DNA from: Vicinamibacterales bacterium
GTDB lineage: Bacteria; Acidobacteriota; Vicinamibacteria; Vicinamibacterales; JAKQTR01
Direction: 5' to 3'
DNA: 54,016 nt
Assembly: GCA_025456345.1 (NCBI GenBank)
Contig: JALOKU010000036.1
Location: 1 to 54,016, forward strand
Numbering within the stretch: position 1 is the stretch's first letter; every line of letters begins with the position of its first letter. The position numbers and the translations under genes were made by a program. The notes below the pieces were generated by a model that worked only from the letters and a program-made list of their open reading frames with translations, searched no databases and was not told the DNA's origin. Positions 27,203 through 37,552 of the stretch are shown here, piece by piece.

Positions 27203-29358
27203 TGATGCGCGCGGCGTGCCTGGGCGCCCTGGTCGCAACCCTGGCCGCCGGTCCGGCGATCGCGCAACAGCGCCCGCTCCCGCCCGAGCCGCTGACCTTC
27301 GAACAGAAGATGGCCTGGGTGCTCAGGCTCGAGGATCAGCGCATCCTCCGCGCCCCCGCGACGCCACCTGCGGAGGCGGCTGTCGTACAGGCCCCGCCGA
27401 AAGGCCGCCGTGCCAGGCCGGTCCCGGCGCCGCCTCTGCCGGCGCCCGACCTGGTCCAACTCCTCGAGGACCCGGAAGGGCGGGTGCGGCGCCGCGCGGC
27501 GCAGGCCGTCGGACGTGTCGGACTCGCCGAGGGCGTGCCGCCGCTGGCAGCGGTGCTGGCCGGCGATCGCGACGCCGAGGTGCGGGAGATGGCCGCCTTC
27601 GCGATGGGCCTCATCGCGCATCGATCGGCGGTGGAACCACTGCGGGCGGCGCTGCGCGACCCGTCGATGCTCGTGCAGGGGCGCGCGGCCGAAGCCCTCG
27701 GGCTCATCGGCGACACCGGCTCGGCGCAGGCCATCGCGGCGGTGGCCGCCGCCCATCTGCCGGCGGTGACGGCGGCGGCGTTGGGCGCTGATGACGGGGC
27801 GTCCCCGCTCGACCCCGCCGCTCGGGCGTTCCGCCTCGCCATCTTCGCCCTGACGCGGCTCAAGGCCGCCGACGCGCTCCTGTCGGTGGTGCTCGACCCG
27901 GCGGGGCAGCCGCGCGTCCTGTGGTGGCCGGTGGCCTACGCCCTCTCGCGGACCGACGATGCGCGCGTGGTCCCCGCCCTCGCCACCGTCCTGGGCCGCG
28001 GCGGCAGCCTGTCGCGGGCGTTTGCCGCACGGGGGCTTGGTACGCACAAGGCGGCAGGCAGCGCCAGCGCGCTGGTTGGGCTCGTGCAGGGCTGGCGGAC
28101 GGAGCCGCGAGTCGCCGTGGCGGCGATACGTGCGCTCGCGCAGATCGGCAGCGGCGAGGCGGCCGCGCCGCTCAGAGCCGTGGCCCAGGCGCGCGATGCC
28201 GACCCCAACCTGCGGCTCGAAGCGATCGCGGCACTGGGCGTGCTGAAGGACCAGGGCTCGCTGGACCTCGTGCTCGACGCGATCAGCGACCCGTGGCCGG
28301 CCATGAGGGCCGCGGGCCTGCGCGCGCTCAAGGAGATCGATCTCGACACCTTCGTCATCGTGCTGTCGGGGCTCGACGCGGATCCGCACCCAAGCGTCAG
28401 GACGGCCGTGGCGTCGCTGCTGCCGGCGCTGGGGCCGGCGCGCGCGGGGCCGCGCCTGATGGCGCTGATGAGGGGCCAGGACCCCGCGGTTGCGGCAGCC
28501 GCCATCGAGGCCATGGCGGGCATGCCCGAGAAGCCGGACGGCCTCGCCGAGACACTGGAGCGTCTGCTCGTCGGGGGCGACGTCATGGTGCGGGCGGCCG
28601 CCGCGGCGGCGCTGGGCGAGTTGAGGCCGCCGGGCGGCGAACGGGCGCTCGCGGCCGCGTACACGGCTGGCGTCGCCGACGACCTCTCCCAGGCGCGCGC
28701 GGCGGCGCTCGGCGCGCTGGCGAAGTACGGGGCCGACGCCGCGACGACGACGCTCAACGAGGCGCTCGGCGACAGGGAGTGGACGGTTCGCCTGCGTGCG
28801 GCCGCGTTGCTGCGCGAACTCGACCCTCGAACCGACGCCGCGTCGCGGATACGGCCGGCGCCAGGACGGCCCGTCGAGGCTTATGCCGCACAGGCACTGG
28901 TCGCGCCGCAGGTGTCCCCGCACGTGTTCCTCGATACCGACACGGGCACCATCGAGATCGAACTCGCCGTGCTCGAGGCGCCGCTCACGGCGGAGAACTT
29001 CCTGGCGCTGGCGCGGCGCGGGTACTTCAGCAGGATGCCCATCCACCGCGTCGTGCCGACCTTCGTCGTGCAGGCCGGCGACCAGCGCGGCGACGGCGAA
29101 GGCGGGCCCGGCTATACGCTGCGCGACGAAATCAACATGCTGCCGTACGTGCGCGGCGCGGTCGGGATGGCCCTCGACGGCGCAGACACGGGCGGCAGCC
29201 AGTTCTTCATCACGCACGCACCGCAGCCCCACCTCGACGGCAAGTACACCGTATTCGGTCGCGTGGTTGCCGGCATGGACGTCGTGGATCGCCTGCAGCA
29301 GTGGGATGTCATCCGGCGCGTCCGCACCTGGGACGGCCTCGAGCTGGTGACGCGGTAG
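27202..29358 (+). CDS. Secreted HEAT-repeat protein fused to a cyclophilin-type peptidyl-prolyl isomerase
   Basis: A 718-residue exported protein. Residues 1-22 are a signal peptide (MMRAACLGALVATLAAGPAI, then AQQ). Residues ~75-550 are HEAT/PBS-lyase-like repeats (for example VRRRAAQAVGRVGLAEGVPP and EVREMAAFAMGLIAHRSAVE). Residues ~572-718 are a bacterial cyclophilin: MPIHRVVPTFVVQAGDQRGD (catalytic Arg), GTGIEIEL-like first strand DTGTIEIELAV, GGSQFFITHAPQPHLDGKYT and VFGRV. The isomerase core looks complete, so proline cis-trans catalysis in the periplasm is likely, with the HEAT solenoid binding clients. ATG 27202 shares a base with the preceding stop, so it is translationally coupled to the enolase-superfamily gene. 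Confidence 0.9.
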   Translation: MMRAACLGALVATLAAGPAIAQQRPLPPEPLTFEQKMAWVLRLEDQRILRAPATPPAEAAVVQAPPKGRRARPVPAPPLPAPDLVQLLEDPEGRVRRRAAQAVGRVGLAEGVPPLAAVLAGDRDAEVREMAAFAMGLIAHRSAVEPLRAALRDPSMLVQGRAAEALGLIGDTGSAQAIAAVAAAHLPAVTAAALGADDGASPLDPAARAFRLAIFALTRLKAADALLSVVLDPAGQPRVLWWPVAYALSRTDDARVVPALATVLGRGGSLSRAFAARGLGTHKAAGSASALVGLVQGWRTEPRVAVAAIRALAQIGSGEAAAPLRAVAQARDADPNLRLEAIAALGVLKDQGSLDLVLDAISDPWPAMRAAGLRALKEIDLDTFVIVLSGLDADPHPSVRTAVASLLPALGPARAGPRLMALMRGQDPAVAAAAIEAMAGMPEKPDGLAETLERLLVGGDVMVRAAAAAALGELRPPGGERALAAAYTAGVADDLSQARAAALGALAKYGADAATTTLNEALGDREWTVRLRAAALLRELDPRTDAASRIRPAPGRPVEAYAAQALVAPQVSPHVFLDTDTGTIEIELAVLEAPLTAENFLALARRGYFSRMPIHRVVPTFVVQAGDQRGDGEGGPGYTLRDEINMLPYVRGAVGMALDGADTGGSQFFITHAPQPHLDGKYTVFGRVVAGMDVVDRLQQWDVIRRVRTWDGLELVTR

Positions 29359-29381
29359 GACCGGCCTGACAAACGGCGTAC

Positions 29382-29410
29382 AAAAAAAACGGGGGTGAAA
29401 TCACCCCCGT
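29382..29410 (-). terminator. Rho-independent terminator of the lysine-rich mini-gene
   Basis: On the minus strand a 10-bp perfect stem (ACGGGGGTGA pairs with TCACCCCCGT; loop of two bases) is followed by eight T residues (29389-29382). It is the cleanest intrinsic terminator in the window. It lies 18 bases beyond the mini-gene stop. Confidence 0.92.
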
Positions 29411-29427
29411 CATCGGCGCATCGAAGC

Positions 29428-29481
29428 TTAGCGCTTCTTCGCAGCCTTCTTCGTCGCCTTCTTCGCAGTCTTCTTCGCCAT
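29428..29481 (-). CDS. 17-residue lysine-rich peptide (AKK-repeat mini-protein)
   Basis: The ORF encodes MAKKTAKKATKKAAKKR: eight lysines and one arginine in 17 residues, built from four tetrads of the form (A/T)-K-K-x. The DNA has a matching 12-base period. Translation is well supported: AGGAGGAAC lies directly upstream of ATG 29481, a near-consensus sigma-70 promoter lies ~95 bases upstream, and a strong terminator follows the stop. The composition is that of histone H1-like or chlamydial Hc-type tails, suggesting binding to nucleic acid or ribosomes, but it is far shorter than those proteins. Alternatively the ~185-nt transcript is a small RNA carrying a short ORF. No family name can be given. 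Confidence 0.72.
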   Translation of the reverse strand: MAKKTAKKATKKAAKKR

Positions 29482-29574
29482 AGTTCCTCCTCGGAATGTA
29501 GCTGCTCAGCTGGTTACCGCCGCCGAACGATCACAAGCTCTGGGCTGAGCGAACCAGGCTCATACAAGCTGTAG

Positions 29575-29602
29575 ATTATGGATGAGAACAAAACGATGTC
29601 AA
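29575..29602 (-). promoter_or_regulatory. Near-consensus sigma-70 promoter for the lysine-rich mini-gene
   Basis: TTGACA (29602-29597), a 16-base spacer and CATAAT (29580-29575) on the minus strand. Expected transcription start is near 29568, leaving a leader of about 87 bases before ATG 29481. The surrounding 150 bases are visibly more AT-rich than the rest of the window. Confidence 0.75.
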
Positions 29603-29699
29603 GCAGAAAGTTGCGCGCGCGCGATTATTTGCGATGGCGATCGGCGGTTGTCGCGATCGGGATCGCGTCACGCGGACGCGACCGGTGAGGCTGGCGAGG

Positions 29700-31262
29700 T
29701 CAGCGGAGGCGCGCGAGGGCGCGCTGGGCAAGGGTCCGCGTGTCCGCGGTCGCGCCGTGCGCGCGCGACGCGGCGTCGTACATGGAGAGGGCGCGCGTGC
29801 GATCGGACGAGGCTTCGAACCACACGCCCAGCTCGTAATAGCTGGCCGCCACGAACGGCGCGGGCGGCAACGGCCGGACTTGAAGGGCGCGCTCGAAGTC
29901 GGCGCGCGCGCACGCGCGGTCCTGGGTCGCGAGGCACACGCGGCCCCGGCGGTAGCGGTGGACACCGTCGTCCGGCCTGAGCTGCACGGCGCGCTCGAGG
30001 GGCGCGAGCGCGCCGGCCGCGTCGCCGCGTTCGAACATCCGCCAGGCCTCGAGCGACAGCCGCGTCGCCTCGGCGCTGATCCGATCGGGCGTGTGCGAGA
30101 GGCCCTGGCGGGCGGCGCGGCCGACGTCGCGGGGATCGCCGGCGGGCACGGCCCCGAGCGCCGCGCGGTACGCCGCCACGGCCTGCTCGCGCGATCCGAT
30201 CGCGTCGAGCGCGCGCCCGAGTTCGAGCTGCGCCTGCGCCACCGCCCCGTACGGGGCCGACGGCCGCCGCGCGATCACGGCGCGCGCCTCGCCGGCCGCG
30301 CGGTCCGGCTCGGCGAGCGCCGTCAGCTGTACCGCCGCGCCGAGGCGTCCCCACGCCTCGGCGAGCAGCGGCTCGCGCAACGAGCCATCCTGCGCCCCGT
30401 CGATGAGGGATCGGTAGAGGGCGAGGGCCGAGGCGCGGTCGCTCCTGTACACCTCGTGCGCCTGCGCGGCGTTCAACAGGAAGATCGGGTTGTGCGGGTA
30501 GCGCGCGTGGAGGCCGGAGAGCAACTGGATCGCTTCGCCGATCCTGTTCTCGTACCAGAGATCCACCAGATGGAGCTGGTAGGCCGCCTCGGCCTTCAGG
30601 AGCACGCCGCTCTCGCTCGCGCGCCGCAGCTGCGCAAGGCCCTGCGCCCGGTCGCCGCCCGGCAGCCCGAGAAACCAGCGGAGCACCTTCAGGACCGACG
30701 GGGCGACATCGGCGTAGTACTGATACAGGCCCAGCCCGGCATTGGCATCGTCAAGACCGGGGTCGAGCGCGAGGGCCGTCTCCATCGAGAATTTGATCCG
30801 CTTGCCGTCGCGCGCGGCCGCGAGGAACTCGAGGCGCTGCCCGTGGTACTGGACGCGCACGCCATACGCCGCGCCGAGGTAGAACCAGGCCTCGGCCCGC
30901 TGGGGCTCGCGCGCGGCCCATCGCTCGCCGGCGGCAATCACCGTGTTGAGGCGCGCCGTGAAGGCCTGGTCGGCCGACCGGTTGTCGAGGTCGAAGTAGA
31001 TGCGCCACCACTGCGCGGCGGCGCCGATGACGTCGCAGGCCTGGGCCGGAGCCGGGCCGCATGCCCGTTTCAGCTCGGCCTCGGCGCCGGAGAAGTCGGC
31101 GTCGTACACCAGGTCGTACGCGCGCGCCAGGAGCGGCGCCTGCGTGAGGCCCCTGATCGGGGTCTGAGGCGGCGGCTCCAGGCGGGGCGGCGGAGCCGCG
31201 GCCGCCAGCAGGAGCGCCGCCCACACCGGCATGAACGCGCCGGCGTGACGGGGCCGGGTCAT
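29700..31262 (-). CDS. Secreted TPR-repeat protein
   Basis: A 520-residue protein with an N-terminal hydrophobic segment (residues ~10-24, FMPVWAALLLAAAAP) that is probably a signal peptide or anchor. Tetratricopeptide-like repeats fill the rest: AWFYLGAAYGVRVQYHGQRL, ALDPGLDDANAGLGLYQYYA, PYGAVAQAQLELGRALDAIG and YELGVWFEASSDRTRALSMY. A conserved aromatic-rich segment (APSVLKVLRWFLGLPGGDRA) lies at ~residues 185-205. It starts at ATG 31262, overlapping the ddl stop (ATGA), so the two are co-translated. No catalytic motif is visible. The mini-gene unit and ~100 bases without features lie downstream. Confidence 0.8.
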   Translation of the reverse strand: MTRPRHAGAFMPVWAALLLAAAAPPPRLEPPPQTPIRGLTQAPLLARAYDLVYDADFSGAEAELKRACGPAPAQACDVIGAAAQWWRIYFDLDNRSADQAFTARLNTVIAAGERWAAREPQRAEAWFYLGAAYGVRVQYHGQRLEFLAAARDGKRIKFSMETALALDPGLDDANAGLGLYQYYADVAPSVLKVLRWFLGLPGGDRAQGLAQLRRASESGVLLKAEAAYQLHLVDLWYENRIGEAIQLLSGLHARYPHNPIFLLNAAQAHEVYRSDRASALALYRSLIDGAQDGSLREPLLAEAWGRLGAAVQLTALAEPDRAAGEARAVIARRPSAPYGAVAQAQLELGRALDAIGSREQAVAAYRAALGAVPAGDPRDVGRAARQGLSHTPDRISAEATRLSLEAWRMFERGDAAGALAPLERAVQLRPDDGVHRYRRGRVCLATQDRACARADFERALQVRPLPPAPFVAASYYELGVWFEASSDRTRALSMYDAASRAHGATADTRTLAQRALARLR

Positions 31263-32425
31263 GACGCGCTCGTGCGCAGTTCCTGCTTGGCGGCGTGGCG
31301 TTCAAGCGCGAGGGCGATCAGCCGGTCCAGCAGGGCGCCGTAGCCGATGCCGCTGGCCTCCCAGAGCCTGGGGTACATGCTGATGGTGGTGAAGCCGGGC
31401 ATCGTGTTGATCTCGCTCACGTGCCACGTCTCCGCCTCGCGATCGAAGAGGAAATCCACGCGGCCAAGGCCGGCGGCGTCGATGGCCCGGTACGCGTCGA
31501 TGGCCAGGCGCCGCACCTCGGCGGTGTGCCCGGCCGTCAGCGGCGCCGGGACGATGAGGCCCGAGTCCTTCGTGTACTTGGCGTCGTAGTCGTAGAACGC
31601 GCACCCCTCGGCCGGGATGATCTCGCCGGGCACGGACGCCTCCGGGGCGTCGTTGCCAAGCACCGCGACCTCGATCTCGCGGGCGTGCGGCACCGCCGCC
31701 TCCACGAGCACCTTGCGGTCGAACTGCGCGGCGAGGTCGATTGACGCGGCCAGCTCCGCATCGTTCTGGGCCTTGCTGATGCCGACGCTCGAGCCGAGAT
31801 TCGCGGGCTTCACGAACACCGGGAAGGGGAAGCGGGCCGCGACGCGCCGGATCACCGCAGCCGGGCTGGACCTCCATTCCGGCCGGGTCGTCGTGACGAA
31901 CGCCGGCGTCGGCAGGCCGGCCGCGCCGAACAGCACCTTCATGATGGACTTGTCCATCCCGACGGCGGAGGCCATCACGCCCGCGCCTACGTAGGGGACG
32001 TTGGCCAGCTCGAACAGGCCCTGAATGGTCCCGTCCTCGCCGTAGGGGCCGTGAAGCACCGGGAACGCCACGTCGAGGTGGAGCTGACGGACCGGCGCCG
32101 CGTCGACGCCCCCGTCGGCCCCCGCGGCACCGCGCGAGAACACCAGCAGCGTGTCGTCGTCGGCCGGCCGCGCCGGCATCACCACTTCGCTGTCGCGCCG
32201 GAACGAGCGGGCCTGCTCGCGGACGTACTCCCGCGCCTCGGCGTCGGTCGACGCGTCAGGCGGCCGGCTCGGGAGGATCCACCGGCCGTCGGGGTCGATG
32301 TAGATCGCCGCCGAGTCGTACCGCTTCCTGTCGAGGTTCGCGAGCACGGACGCCGCCGAGCGCACCGACACCTCGTGCTCGCTCGACCGCCCCCCAAACA
32401 GCACGCCCACGCGTTTTCGCTTCAC
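31259..32425 (-). CDS. ddl: D-alanine--D-alanine ligase
   Basis: Ddl (EC 6.3.2.4) joins two D-alanines for peptidoglycan precursors. The 388-residue length fits the DdlA-like group with an insert (residues ~60-110). Motifs: LFGGRSSEHEVSVRSA, VAFPVLHGPYGEDGTIQGL, MDKSIMKVLF, FPVFVKPANLGSSVGISKA (ATP grasp), EIIPAEGCAFYDYDAKY, GRVDFLFDRE and INTMPGFTTISMYP. The omega-loop residue is Tyr (FYDYDAKY), as in D-Ala-D-Ala ligases, not the His of VanA-type D-Ala-D-Lac ligases. GTG 32425 follows TATATT by exactly six bases, suggesting a leaderless mRNA. Confidence 0.97.
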   Translation of the reverse strand: MKRKRVGVLFGGRSSEHEVSVRSAASVLANLDRKRYDSAAIYIDPDGRWILPSRPPDASTDAEAREYVREQARSFRRDSEVVMPARPADDDTLLVFSRGAAGADGGVDAAPVRQLHLDVAFPVLHGPYGEDGTIQGLFELANVPYVGAGVMASAVGMDKSIMKVLFGAAGLPTPAFVTTTRPEWRSSPAAVIRRVAARFPFPVFVKPANLGSSVGISKAQNDAELAASIDLAAQFDRKVLVEAAVPHAREIEVAVLGNDAPEASVPGEIIPAEGCAFYDYDAKYTKDSGLIVPAPLTAGHTAEVRRLAIDAYRAIDAAGLGRVDFLFDREAETWHVSEINTMPGFTTISMYPRLWEASGIGYGALLDRLIALALERHAAKQELRTSAS

Positions 32426-32431
32426 CGCACT

Positions 32432-34145
<1,714 letters not shown>

Positions 34146-34149
34146 CGTT

Positions 34150-35715
34150 ATGGACAAGAATCTTCGCTGGCGCGCCATCGCCATCCTTGCCGTCGTCGCC
34201 GTGTCGATCTGGGGGTTCTACCCCCCGCAGAAGAAGGTCCGGCTCGGCCTCGATCTCCAGGGCGGCGTGCACCTCGTGCTCCGCGTCCAGACCGACGATG
34301 CGCTCCGCCTCGACACCGAGACGACCATGGAGCAGCTGCGGGAGGCCGTGGAGGCCAAGGGGCTGACCAACCTCACCTTCGCCAGCGTCGAGCCGACGCG
34401 GTTCAAGGTCGACGGCGTGCCCCAGGCCCAGGACGCCGCGTTCCGAGAGGCGGCCATCGAGGTCGAGACGCGCTTCAACCGCGAATCCGGCGCGGGCGGG
34501 TCGTACGGCTTCGTGATGAAGCCGAACCTCGTCGTGCAGCTTCGGGAGGACGCCGTCGAGCAGGCCCTGCAGACGATCGAGCGCCGCGTCAACGAGCTGG
34601 GCGTGGCGGAGCCGATCGTGGCGCGGACCGGCGCGGCGGGCGACCAGATCATGGTGCAGCTGCCGGGGGTGGCCAATCCCCAGCGGGCGAAGGACATCAT
34701 CCGGTCCACCGCGCTGCTGGAGCTGAAGCTCGTTGAGGACGGCCCGGCCAGCTCGAAGGAACAGCTGCTGCAGTCGCGCGGCGGCGTCATGCCGAGCAAC
34801 ATGGAAGCCGTGCCTGGCGTCAGCGACACCGGCGCTCCGGGCGACCGGGCCGAGACGGTCTACTACCTGGTGCGGAAGGTCGCCGCCGTCACCGGCCGTG
34901 ACCTGCGCAACGCGAAGCCGACGCTCGACGAAACGAACCGGCCGGCGGTCAGCTTCTCGCTGAATACGGACGGGGCGCGCAAGTTCGGCAAAGCCACCGG
35001 GGAGAACATCGGCCGCCGCCTGGCGATCATCCTCGACGGCCGCGTGCAGTCGGCGCCGGTCATCGAGGGCCGCATCTTCGACGAGGGCCGCATCTCCGGC
35101 ACGTTCACACAACAGGAAGTCCAGGACCTGTCCCTGATCCTGCGTTCGGGCGCCCTGCCGGCGTCGCTGACCTACCTCGAGGAGCGGACGGTCGGACCCA
35201 GCCTCGGGGCCGAGTCGATCCGGTCCGGCGTGACGGCGGCCCTCGGCGGGCTGCTGCTCGTTGTCCTCTTCCTGCTCGCGTACTACAGGCTCTCGGGCGT
35301 GAACGCCATCGTCTCGATGGTGATCAACCTGATCGTGCTGCTCGCCATGATGTCCTACCTCGACGCGACGATGACGCTGCCGGGCATCGCGGGCTTCATC
35401 CTGACGATTGGCATGGGCGTGGATTCCAACGTCCTGATCTTCGAGCGCATCAAGGAGGAGCTGGCCGCCGGGAAGAGCGTCAAGCAGGCCATCTCCGCAG
35501 GTTTCGACCGCGTGTTCCTGACGATTCTCGACACCCACGTTGCGTCGCTCATCGCGGCCGCCTTCCTGTTCCAGTTCGGCACCGGCCCCATCCGCGGGTT
35601 CGCGACGACGCTGTCGATCGGCCTGCTGTCGAACGTCTTTACGTCCGTGTTCGTCTCGCGGACATTGTTTGAGCTGTTCCTCTCCCGGCGCCGCGCGGCG
35701 GCACTGAGCATCTAA
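34150..35715 (+). CDS. secD: Protein translocase subunit SecD
   Basis: SecD (521 residues) uses the proton-motive force, with SecF, to pull preproteins to the periplasmic side. One N-terminal membrane helix is followed by LGLDLQGGVHLVLRV, the large periplasmic P1 head (residues ~45-350, with VNELGVAEPIVARTG and QIMVQLPGVANPQRA), and five C-terminal helices containing GLLLVVLFLLAYYRLSGVNA, GIAGFILTIGMGVDSNVLIF and ERIKEELAAGKS. The conserved membrane Asp in GMGVDSNVLIFER is present. It is separate from secF by three bases, not fused. Confidence 0.97.
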   Translation: MDKNLRWRAIAILAVVAVSIWGFYPPQKKVRLGLDLQGGVHLVLRVQTDDALRLDTETTMEQLREAVEAKGLTNLTFASVEPTRFKVDGVPQAQDAAFREAAIEVETRFNRESGAGGSYGFVMKPNLVVQLREDAVEQALQTIERRVNELGVAEPIVARTGAAGDQIMVQLPGVANPQRAKDIIRSTALLELKLVEDGPASSKEQLLQSRGGVMPSNMEAVPGVSDTGAPGDRAETVYYLVRKVAAVTGRDLRNAKPTLDETNRPAVSFSLNTDGARKFGKATGENIGRRLAIILDGRVQSAPVIEGRIFDEGRISGTFTQQEVQDLSLILRSGALPASLTYLEERTVGPSLGAESIRSGVTAALGGLLLVVLFLLAYYRLSGVNAIVSMVINLIVLLAMMSYLDATMTLPGIAGFILTIGMGVDSNVLIFERIKEELAAGKSVKQAISAGFDRVFLTILDTHVASLIAAAFLFQFGTGPIRGFATTLSIGLLSNVFTSVFVSRTLFELFLSRRRAAALSI

Positions 35716-35718
35716 GCC

Positions 35719-36708
35719 ATGCAGATCTTCACGCAGCCGAACTTCAATTTCATCAAGTGGCGCTGGCACGCCATCGCCCTGTCGCTGACCGTCATCGGCG
35801 CCGGCCTCCTCTTCATGTGGTCCAAGGGGGGCATGCCGCTGGGCATCGACTTCAAGGGCGGCACCATCATCATCTTGAGGTTCGAGCAGGCCGTCAGCGA
35901 GGACGCGGTCCGGACGGCCCTGGAGCGGATGCCCGGCGAGAAGGTCGTCCAGCAGTTCGGCTCGGCCGCGGCCCGGGAAGTCCTGGTCCGGCTGCCGCAG
36001 TCCGTCCAGCGGGAGGAAGATGCGCTCCTCGACCGTGACGTCAAGACCGCCACCGAGGCGCTGCGGCAGTCGAACCTCGGCAAGTTCGAGGTCATCGGCA
36101 CGGAAGTCGTCGGCCCGGTCATCGGCGCGCAACTGCAGCGCAAGGGCCTGCTGGCGACGCTCTTCTCCATCCTGGGCATCACCGTCTATATCGCGTTCCG
36201 TTTCCGGCCCAGCTTCGCCGTCGGCGCCATCGTGGCCACGTTCCACGATATCCTGGTCACGCTCGGTTTCCTGGCGTTCTTCGGGTACGACCTGTCGCTG
36301 AACGTGGTGGCGGCCCTCCTGACGATCACCGGGTACTCCGTCAACGACACTATCGTGGTCTTCGACCGCGTGCGCGAGAACTTCCGCAGCATGCGCCGTG
36401 ATTCCCTCGAGCACATCGTGAACACCAGCGTGAACCAGACGCTGGGCCGGACGGTCATCACCGCCGGGTCGACGCTGCTGGCCGTGCTGGCGCTCTACCT
36501 CTTCGGCGGCGAGGTCCTCAAGGGGTTCGCCTTCACGATGATCGTCGGGATCATCAGCGGCACGTATTCGACCGTGTTCATCGCCGCGGCGATCGCGATC
36601 ATTCTCAGCCGCAAGGGTGAGCAGGCCAGGGTGCCCGCGTCGCCCGCGCCCGACGCGTCCGCCGGCGGGGCACGGAAATCGAAAAACGGAAAGAGCCGCG
36701 CCTCCTAG
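35719..36708 (+). CDS. secF: Protein translocase subunit SecF
   Basis: SecF (329 residues) pairs with SecD. It has an N-terminal helix, GIDFKGGTIIILRFEQAV, a small periplasmic domain (residues ~45-130) and five further helices with GLLATLFSILGITVYIAFRF, VATFHDILVTLGFLAFF, ITGYSVNDTIVVFDRVREN and TSVNQTLGRTVITAGSTLLA. The conserved Asp-Arg pair in VVFDRVREN is intact. A 45-residue Ala/Lys-rich tail extends past the last helix. It is transcribed with yajC and secD. Confidence 0.97.
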   Translation: MQIFTQPNFNFIKWRWHAIALSLTVIGAGLLFMWSKGGMPLGIDFKGGTIIILRFEQAVSEDAVRTALERMPGEKVVQQFGSAAAREVLVRLPQSVQREEDALLDRDVKTATEALRQSNLGKFEVIGTEVVGPVIGAQLQRKGLLATLFSILGITVYIAFRFRPSFAVGAIVATFHDILVTLGFLAFFGYDLSLNVVAALLTITGYSVNDTIVVFDRVRENFRSMRRDSLEHIVNTSVNQTLGRTVITAGSTLLAVLALYLFGGEVLKGFAFTMIVGIISGTYSTVFIAAAIAIILSRKGEQARVPASPAPDASAGGARKSKNGKSRAS

Positions 36709-36725
36709 GCGCGTAGCCGGGGCCG

Positions 36726-37550
36726 GTGGCGTACTTTCAGGCGGTCATTCTGGGCGTGGTGCAGGGGCTGACCGAGTTCCTGCCGGTGTCGAGTTCCGCC
36801 CACCTGATCCTGGCCCGGGCGCTGCTGGGGTGGGACGCGGATGAGTTGGGCCTCGCCTTCGACGTGGCCTGCCACGTGGGCACGCTCGGCGCCGTGGTCG
36901 CGTACTTCTGGACTGACCTGGTCGGCCTGGCGGGTGCCGCGCCCGGCCTCTTCCGCGCGCCCGTGTGGCCGGCAGACGCGGCTGGCCGGCGCCTGCGTCT
37001 GATCGCCATCGGCACGGTACCGGTCGTCATCGCCGGCCTGCTCGTGGCTGGGGCGATCGAAGACACCTTGCGGACGCCGTGGGTGGCTGTGGTGATGCTG
37101 GTCGCGGTTGCCGTGCTGTTCCTGCTCGTGGAGCGGACCGGCCGCGCGATGCGCGGCGAGGACGCCATGACGCCCGCCGCCGCGTTCGCCATCGGCGTGG
37201 CGCAGGCCGCGGCCCTCGTGCCGGGCGTCTCGCGGTCGGGCGCGACGATCACGACCGGGATGGGCCTCGGGCTCCGGCGCGAGGCTGCGGCGAGGTTTTC
37301 CTTCCTGCTGGGCGTGCCGGCCATCGTCGCGGCCGCGGCGCACGAAGGCCTGCCCCTGCTGCGATCGGGCATGGGCGCCGAGCAGGCGCGGCTGTTTCTG
37401 ATCGGGATGGGCGTGTCGGCCGTGGTGGGGTACGCCACGATCAGGTTCTTGCTGAAGTACCTCGTCAGCCACTCGCTGGCGCCCTTCGCGTGGTACCGCA
37501 TCGCCCTCGCGGCGGTGGCGGCCGTCTGGCTGCTCTCCGGGCGGGGGTGA
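36726..37550 (+). CDS. uppP: Undecaprenyl-diphosphatase UppP (BacA)
   Basis: UppP (EC 3.6.1.27) dephosphorylates undecaprenyl diphosphate to recycle the lipid carrier for peptidoglycan and other glycans. The 274-residue membrane protein has the two family signatures VVQGLTEFLPVSSSAHL (with the catalytic Glu and Ser) and VPGVSRSGATITTGMGLGLR (catalytic Arg), plus ARFSFLLGVPAI. GTG 36726 follows secF by 17 bases, so it may be co-transcribed with the sec genes. Its stop is close to, or overlaps, the DUF502 start. Confidence 0.96.
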   Translation: MAYFQAVILGVVQGLTEFLPVSSSAHLILARALLGWDADELGLAFDVACHVGTLGAVVAYFWTDLVGLAGAAPGLFRAPVWPADAAGRRLRLIAIGTVPVVIAGLLVAGAIEDTLRTPWVAVVMLVAVAVLFLLVERTGRAMRGEDAMTPAAAFAIGVAQAAALVPGVSRSGATITTGMGLGLRREAAARFSFLLGVPAIVAAAAHEGLPLLRSGMGAEQARLFLIGMGVSAVVGYATIRFLLKYLVSHSLAPFAWYRIALAAVAAVWLLSGRG

Positions 37551-37552
37551 TC

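Noticed and set aside
31259..32425. Vancomycin-resistance type D-Ala-D-Lac ligase
   Set aside because: The omega-loop residue is Tyr (FYDYDAKY), as in ordinary D-Ala-D-Ala ligases, and no vanH or vanX is nearby.
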